The translations under genes and the position numbers were made by a program. Below, one piece after another: positions 58,325 to 64,000 of a stretch of 64,000 nt of DNA; positions within the stretch are counted from its first letter, which is position 1; every line of letters begins with the position of its first letter. Under the pieces are notes generated by a model, which searched no databases, had not been told where the DNA came from, and saw only the letters and a program-made list of their open reading frames with translations. Source of the DNA: Cloeon dipterum (lineage: Eukaryota; Arthropoda; Insecta; Ephemeroptera; Baetidae). The stretch is taken from assembly GCF_949628265.1 (NCBI RefSeq), contig NC_088788.1, positions 32,536,335 to 32,600,334 of the forward strand, written 5' to 3'.

Positions 58325-60923
58325 CTGTAAAACAAATAAAGAAATAATTAGAAACTGGGAGAGACTTTAGGGGAAACAATGTTCTTTTAATTTGGATGTT
58401 AATATTGAAATTAAATCCTATGCAAATAAGCAATGCCAATATTATCGATTCTTCTATAGAAATGTTTAGTCTAAAAAGGTCAGAGCCACATGAAAGTGTC
58501 TACAACTATAATCATTATATTATTTTCGCCTCCCTGCACTGAGGTCTTTTATTGAAACGTCAGATAATTGTCCATAAAGCCGCAGGAAAGATGCGAAAAC
58601 CAGAAAACGGCGAGATCAAGCCCGTTAAGCTATTTGAGCATTTCGAGCCACTAAATTAACCATCTTTTGCGCCATCTCTGACATTCGACAGCCAGTCTTA
58701 GAGCTCAAATGACTCTCATTACCTTGACATTCCTGAGGATATCTTAACAATGTAAGCCAAATCTCAGGCTCGTTATAGTTTTTTGAGCATAAATCGCAAT
58801 AATTTAAAATCGCCATTTTAAATACGGAAAGTAATTAATTTTACCTCTAAATGATTAATTCTGACTATCACAAGAAACATTTTTGCTTAAATAGGGTAGT
58901 TTTGGTGATGATTATCCCTCTTTTATTTTTAACGTTTCAAAACGTCTTCCTTGCACGAAATTACGACGCAAGTCCGATAAGATTATTTTCTCAAGCGCTC
59001 TACTCTCAGCATTGAAAATTAATCTTTTTGTAGCTCGCATGTAATTTTAGCTTGCTCTCGGGACGATTTATTTGTATTCCCGGCTGCACTGCGATGACGA
59101 GAGTGAGTGAATGGCGGCTCCCACCGAGAAGAAAGAAAAATAAATATACAAAAACAGTGGTATGCTGGTGTGCGCCAATTAAAGCCGCTGCTCATCAACG
59201 ACGAAGAAAAAAGCTGTCATCGAGAGATAATAAAATCGACATCTGCGCATTGTCACTCCAGGCGCAGTTTCCCAGAGGCGCGGATCAATTTTCTACTTAG
59301 GATGCGACGAACAGAAAAATTCTCCTCAATTCAGTAATCGAGATGCCTTAACGGCTAGAAAAGTAATTTTCGCCCCTAACTGATTTTAACTGCGGGGGCG
59401 ATGAACACTAGTTGCATCTCGGAAAGCAAAACAAAGTCGTGTCGCGTCATCATCCCCCCATTGCAGCTGCCACAACCACATGTGGCACCAGAGTCACTGG
59501 AGACGGACGGATATGAAAGCTTTTTTGCTCTGCCTGAATTTCCCTGCGAGCCTAATACAGTGGCGGAATTTCTGAAACGTTGGGGCCGAGTCATTAAAAA
59601 GCGAGGGCCAAACTAAACATAAAGCCTAACGAAATTTAATGATCTTAGTTTTTTGGTACGAGCATCAGTGGCTCAGACGTTCTTAATTAAAGTTAACTTG
59701 TAAAATAATAATAGAAAAATATGAAGGCATAATTCTCAGAATTTTCGTGGAAAACCTAAAAAAACTAATATTTTCCTCTAACATTCCTTGAATTGGGATC
59801 AAGGAAAAATAAACAATAATTGCTAAAACTAACTGAAACAATTTCTGTATATTTAAGACCTCTTTGGTGCCCATTTTAATGGCACTTAACTTTCATGTCA
59901 TTCAATTGTTTGCGAATGTGTTGGCTTCATATGTAATTTACCATTTGGTTCCATATGAAAAAAGGTATTATTCAAAATTTTAAATTACAACATTAAAAAT
60001 AACATTTTTAGAGGAGGGTAGATTAAAAAGGTTAATTTGATTAAATAGCAAATTTACGCAGACAAAAATTCAGCGAGGAATTTGAGTTGGCTGTGCGCGG
60101 CACTTTTTGCGATGTATATTGATTCGCACATTCCAACGCACAGCAGAGCACTACTTGCGTGTGCCAGTTTTATGTATTTATTTTAATTTGAAATTCTTTT
60201 CGATTAGTTTCACCCCTGCGCTTGAATCTCCATTGACACGTTTTTAAACCCTATTTGGCTATTTTTGTAGCGATTTTCTTGCTTTATCAAGTGGTTGGAA
60301 TTTTTATGAAGGTTTTTTAGTTTCTAAATAGAGCGTTAAAGTCAAATATAAGGTTTCACTAGCGAATTTTGATCATTTTAGATGAAATAATGAACCATAT
60401 TAGGGGGGTTTTCCCAGTCCACAAAATTTGTTTGGAGATTTTTCCTTCCAATTGTCTCTATACAGCACAAAATGTACTAGTTATAGCTCGGATTGACTTA
60501 ACTATCTTTTCAAATTATTTAAACCAATCTTCTTTCATGAATATTGCATGATGGACAAAAAACGGCCGACATTGTTTAAACTCTCATTATGAAATTAAAT
60601 TATATCTAGAGTCAAGAAATAATTAATGCCCAAAACCATTATTGGCGTTTTAAAGGCTTTTATCAGGCACTTTTGAGATTTAAATGGTTTTATTTAAGTT
60701 TTAGACTGTTTTGAGTTCTGAAGACAGATTTAGAATATTTTAAATGTGGATCAAAAATCTTAAAAAATGTGTTATTAGTGCTCTGTTGGTGTCCAGAATT
60801 CAGCAAACCTAATTTTCAACCTTAATTAAAATGAGCATCAATTATGAAGTCATTTGGTCTAATAAAAATAAAGTAAGAAACAGGTAACGATAAATAAATT
60901 TACCTGGCTGAAGGGGAGCGGCG
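58325..60923. other. 2.6-kb region with weak ORFs only
   Basis: No recognised gene. Two short frames stand out slightly. At 58,625-58,816 (-) 63 codons begin in a good context (aaaATGG), with an AATAAA complement downstream. At 59,401-59,616 (+) 71 codons are Pro/Cys-bearing, with a tail FLKRWGRVIKKRGPN. Neither resembles a family I know, and neither is annotated as a gene. The remainder is AT-rich. Confidence 0.35.
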
Positions 60924-62457
60924 TCACTGGGGGCTGTCAACGCCGTGGTACTCAGTCTGCATACGCCACACCCTGAAGCAGTAGCCGAGCTCTTCCCTGA
61001 TCTTGTATGGGCTGGAGGGGCGCGAGACGGGCCCGCGAAAGGGCTGGTTGCACTGCACCACCTGGCTGAGAAATTCGATGTACTGCGCGGCCAGCATCAG
61101 GATCTGCTTCTTGGACAGTTTGTCGGACGGTAGGCTGGGCACGATGCGCCGCAGGTCCTCGAGCACCGTGTTCAGGTACTTGGTGCGCTGGCGCTCGCGG
61201 TGGTTGGCCACCGCGCGGCTCGACTCCAGCTCCTCGCCGCTCCGCACCGCGCTCGCTTTCCGCCGCGTTCGCTTCAACCTGCCCACCGCGCCCTCCTGTC
61301 CAAAATTTAGCAATTCGCCATTACATTTTCTTCGTTTTAAGTTTCTAATTACGTGCGTATAATATTAAAAATCATACATTGTTTAAAAAGAAAATCGCAA
61401 TGCAAGTAAATAAGACTCTCTCTAAGGAAAGAAACAAAATTATAATTTTTGCTTAAAAATCAAATGCATTTTCAGCGGAAAATTCAAACTGTTTGCCTGG
61501 TGCTTCTAAACCATTTAATAGGCAATAAATCTCAAAATTTGGAGGATATGCTATGCGTAAAATGATGTAGGATATATCGAATTTTAGCCCTATTTAACTA
61601 TGTAAATTAGTTCATCAGGGGTAATATTATTTAGTTGTGGAGCTCTGCGCCGATTTTTCTTTAATTTTATATTGGATTTGTATTATTTTAAAATCAAAAT
61701 CATAAGCAAACAGGTGTTTGCTTGATCATGAAAGTATATTATGTCAATCAAGATAATCAATCGCTTGATGTGTTATTTCAGCCTTTCTGGAAAGTCCCTG
61801 GATTTTAGATTGTAGACAGGAAAATTGCTAATAGCTTTTGTTAATGGCTTTAAAATCTGATTCAATTAATATCACTAGTTTTTTTTTAGTTTTTGGTCTG
61901 AGGGGCCGAAACAGTAAGCTGTTCAGTACGAGAACACGTGAGATTATTTTACACTTGTAAATTCACACATCTTTAATTGGCTTTACTTTATTTCAATTAA
62001 TTTCTCGCGTGTGCATTTTTTATTATTACTGAGTAAAAAGAGGAAGCATTTAATTCAACAGTATTTCAAGACTGGAGATATCTAGCAAGTTTTGTCTCTT
62101 AATTTACATTCAGATCTTATTTTATTGTTTCTGATGACAATTTTCGAAATTTACCTTAAGTACAGCATCATTTTGTTCGAGATCAGGTTGCAGGTGCAAC
62201 GGGTCCTCCTCGTACTCTGGTTGCAAGTACGAGTCGTGATCATCAGCAGTCGGTGTGAACTCAAAATAACAATGTTGCGCTTCAGGGTGAGTTCCAAAGA
62301 AGTAGTTGTTGTTGACCTTCTTGGTGCTCAGGTCCATCAGCTGAGGCGAATAGTGGTCTTCGTCGTCCCAGCGCGGCGCCGACAGCAGTGGCGGCGCTGC
62401 CGCCGCGTGGTCGACCACCAAGTCGGGCTCCTGCTTGATTTCCGGGTAGAATTCCAT
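60924..62457 (-). CDS. Twist-like bHLH transcription factor
   Basis: A nuclear bHLH protein of 224 aa in two exons: 62457-62155 (101 codons) and 61295-60924 (123 codons plus TGA). The first exon is acidic and Pro-bearing. The second holds the bHLH: a basic region with RAVANHRERQRTKYLN, helix 1 ending LRRIVPSLP, then SDKLSKKQ and helix 2 LAAQYIEFL. SDKLSK and the C-terminal GYCFRVWRM (a WR motif, compare the family's SYxFxVWRMEG) identify the Twist family, which directs mesoderm formation. It is divergent: Twist has RERQRTQSLND and KIQTLKLA, here RERQRTKYLNT and KKQILMLA. It is also shorter than Drosophila Twist (490 aa). It could be the sole twist or a derived paralogue. The bHLH exon is strikingly GC-rich against its surroundings. 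The 859-bp intron shows nothing. Confidence 0.8.
61296..62154. other. intron of the Twist-like gene
   Basis: 859 bp, AT-rich, with a donor (AAG|GTAAAT) and acceptor (TGGACAG) in phase. No conserved element is recognised. Confidence 0.6.
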
Positions 62458-63123
62458 GCTCTAAAGACGTCGACCGACTGATGCGTCGAGATGCCGGCAA
62501 CCAGATGGGTTTGCGGTCTTCGGGGGTAGCAGATGCAGCAGCCAATCGCGCATCCACTTTCGTCCATGCATCGTCTCCTTGCTTTTCTTCGCTCCTGCAA
62601 GCGGCCTCTTTGGGCGAATTTAAGTGTCTCTTCTGCTCAAAACTGGTTTTAATTATTAAATATCATATTTTCTGGGCAAATTCATTTTCCTTTTTTTAGG
62701 AAACATAAAATAACTCATTGTTGACGCAGATGCTAAGAAAGGCACATGCTCTATAACAGGTTTTGTATTTTCCAGTTGAAATTAAATATCCGCAATGAAT
62801 GTTATAATTAAAATTAAACTCTCTTTGTTGATCAAAACTTTATCTACAGCATCCAGCCAAATAGTTTTAAAACTGGCATTTTCTGTTATTGCCTAATTAT
62901 AATGTAAGATGTAAGGGGGCAAATTTTTTAATATGAATATTAAAACAAAATAAATGCTGCTTAAAAAAGTTTAAAATATTTTATTTCATCCACAATTGAA
63001 GAGGATAATAAAGATACATAATAAAATAGAGCCATTAAAATTTAGCCTCGCTACATTTATGAATTCACAACAGTTGCCCTGCTGCTCCACAACACACATC
63101 TAATTTTTAATCTTCATCAGACT
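62458..63123. other. intergenic: Twist-like gene upstream region and 3' flank of the PLA2-like gene
   Basis: The presumed promoter and 5' UTR of the Twist-like gene lie on the left. A complement of AATAAA at 62,980-62,985 is the probable poly(A) signal of the gene to the right. Nothing else seen. Confidence 0.45.
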
Positions 63124-63496
63124 CTAGACGCTGTTGACAAATGAGTACGTCGTCTTGTACTTGATGCACTTTCTGAAAGGGAAAATTTATCGCTGCCAAA
63201 ACGATTTTAATCACACAGGTGGATAACTCACCCTTTCGACCATGAAATGCAAGTCTTAGATGTTTTGATACACTTTTTAGGACCCAGGGTATCAAACACA
63301 GCTTGCGAACTGCTGTAGCATGCACACCGCCCACCTTTTTTAAACAACTCCTCAGCGGTGTGTCACACTCACAGGAATACCTTTTGAGAAAAAATTATTA
63401 AAAAACAGAAAAATGAAGAGAGGCAGGAACGATATTTTACCTTTGCTGCCCACTGTCGACGAGAGGATGATATGATCGAATAGGTGCACTGGTGCC
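63124..63496 (-). pseudogene. 3' part of a secreted phospholipase A2-like (group III type) gene with an apparent frameshift
   Basis: Three short exons on the - strand: 63496-63441, 63380-63232, 63172-63124. The first two join in frame to give GQQRYSCECDTPLRSCLKK, resembling the CxCD...CL segment after the catalytic loop of group III (bee-venom type) sPLA2. After a T6 run on + (A6 on -, 63,336-63,341) the frame that continues the family-like pattern is different: AVFDTLGPKKC, then KCIKYKT, compare the FxxLxxxC and RCLHY pattern of bee venom PLA2. So one base appears lost at the homopolymer, by real decay or sequencing error. The catalytic CCxxHD exon is not in the window. The family call is tentative. 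Confidence 0.35.
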
Positions 63497-64000
63497 CTAT
63501 TAAATACCAAAACAAAATCTCCTCTGCACATGGAACAAGTGTCACGGGCACCAAATAAAAACAGATAAAAACTGTAAATAATTGATTTACTGTGTTATGA
63601 AATATTTTTATTTCTTTATTACTCCTTAATATACGGCTAACGATTCTCGCGACAAAATTTCCAAGGTAGGAAGTAATGTTTAACATCTGAGAAAAGGGTG
63701 AAGCGTTGATTCGGGACCATAAAAATTTTTATCGCGAGATTCATTTGCCTTTTTGAGAAGTTTTGAAGAAACGAAGAACACAATAGCACGATTATTTATG
63801 GTTTTAATCGGATCCTATTTTAAGACTACGTTTGTAAAAGATTATTTGGAGACAAAGTTTAATGGCATCGTAAACTATAGCCTTTGTTTTATTAAACTGT
63901 GTAATTCTTCTCTCCAGCCTCCAGTAAGAAAGTTAATCGATACAGTTTTAGTGGCTAATAAATCAAATAACATTTTAGAGCAACACTGTTTTTATTAGTG
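63497..64000. other. right edge, nothing assigned
   Basis: AT-rich. It may be intron of the PLA2-like gene. The 81-codon + frame at 63,753-63,998 runs to the window edge and resembles no family I know. Confidence 0.4.

Noticed and set aside
58625-58816. 63-codon - strand ORF with good start context
   Set aside because: No homology. An internal CAAG|GTAATG could equally be a splice donor. Kept only as a note.
1-64000. CRISPR arrays, operons, tRNA and rRNA genes
   Set aside because: I saw no spaced direct repeats, Shine-Dalgarno-led gene runs or cloverleaf and rRNA sequences. The window is eukaryotic and intron-rich.

Overview
The window is eukaryotic nuclear DNA, almost certainly from an insect or other arthropod. 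It is AT-rich, its genes are split by short GT-AG introns (mostly 50-400 bp), and it carries an array of CYP6-like (CYP3-clan) cytochrome P450 genes. I cannot place it to order from sequence alone. Nothing prokaryotic (operon, CRISPR array, ribosome binding site) is present.

Layout. (1) 1-2,300 is non-coding upstream sequence ending in a perfect GTCACGTGAC palindrome 30 bp before a start codon. (2) 2,301-23,821 (+) is one complete giant gene, the BIR- and UBC-domain ubiquitin ligase BIRC6/Bruce. My 52-exon model sums to 13,248 nt and stays in frame throughout (4,415 aa). (3) 25,306-55,610 is a P450 cluster with one gene on + (A) and seven loci on - (B-H). A-D share one exon structure and E-H another. 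E is an eroded pseudogene, and H has an 8-bp deletion that shifts its frame. (4) 37,409-45,048 is a complete Ty3/gypsy-type LTR retrotransposon inserted between P450 D and pseudogene E. It has two 1,122-bp LTRs with no difference visible by eye, GTAC target duplications, gag and pol in a -1 overlap, and no env. (5) N-acetylneuraminate lyase (NPL, +) begins at 49,999 and ends at 58,168. Its second intron is 6.3 kb long and holds P450 loci G and H on the opposite strand. (6) From 58.2 kb to the end there are: a terminal exon of an unidentified - strand gene that converges on NPL; a two-exon Twist-like bHLH gene (-, 60,924-62,457); and, at the right edge, the 3' part of a secreted phospholipase A2-like gene (-) with an apparent frameshift at a homopolymer.

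How the genes relate. BIRC6 acts in apoptosis control and autophagy, the P450s in xenobiotic and endobiotic oxidation, and NPL in sialic acid breakdown. I see no evidence that they form one pathway. The array looks like repeated tandem duplication, with gene death and a recent transposon insertion inside it. I found no convincing new multi-gene system. The most interesting points are the P450 genes nested in NPL, the apparently young retrotransposon 310 bp upstream of a P450 start codon, its well-formed -1 frameshift signal, the CLEAR-type box before BIRC6, and the divergent Twist-like factor.
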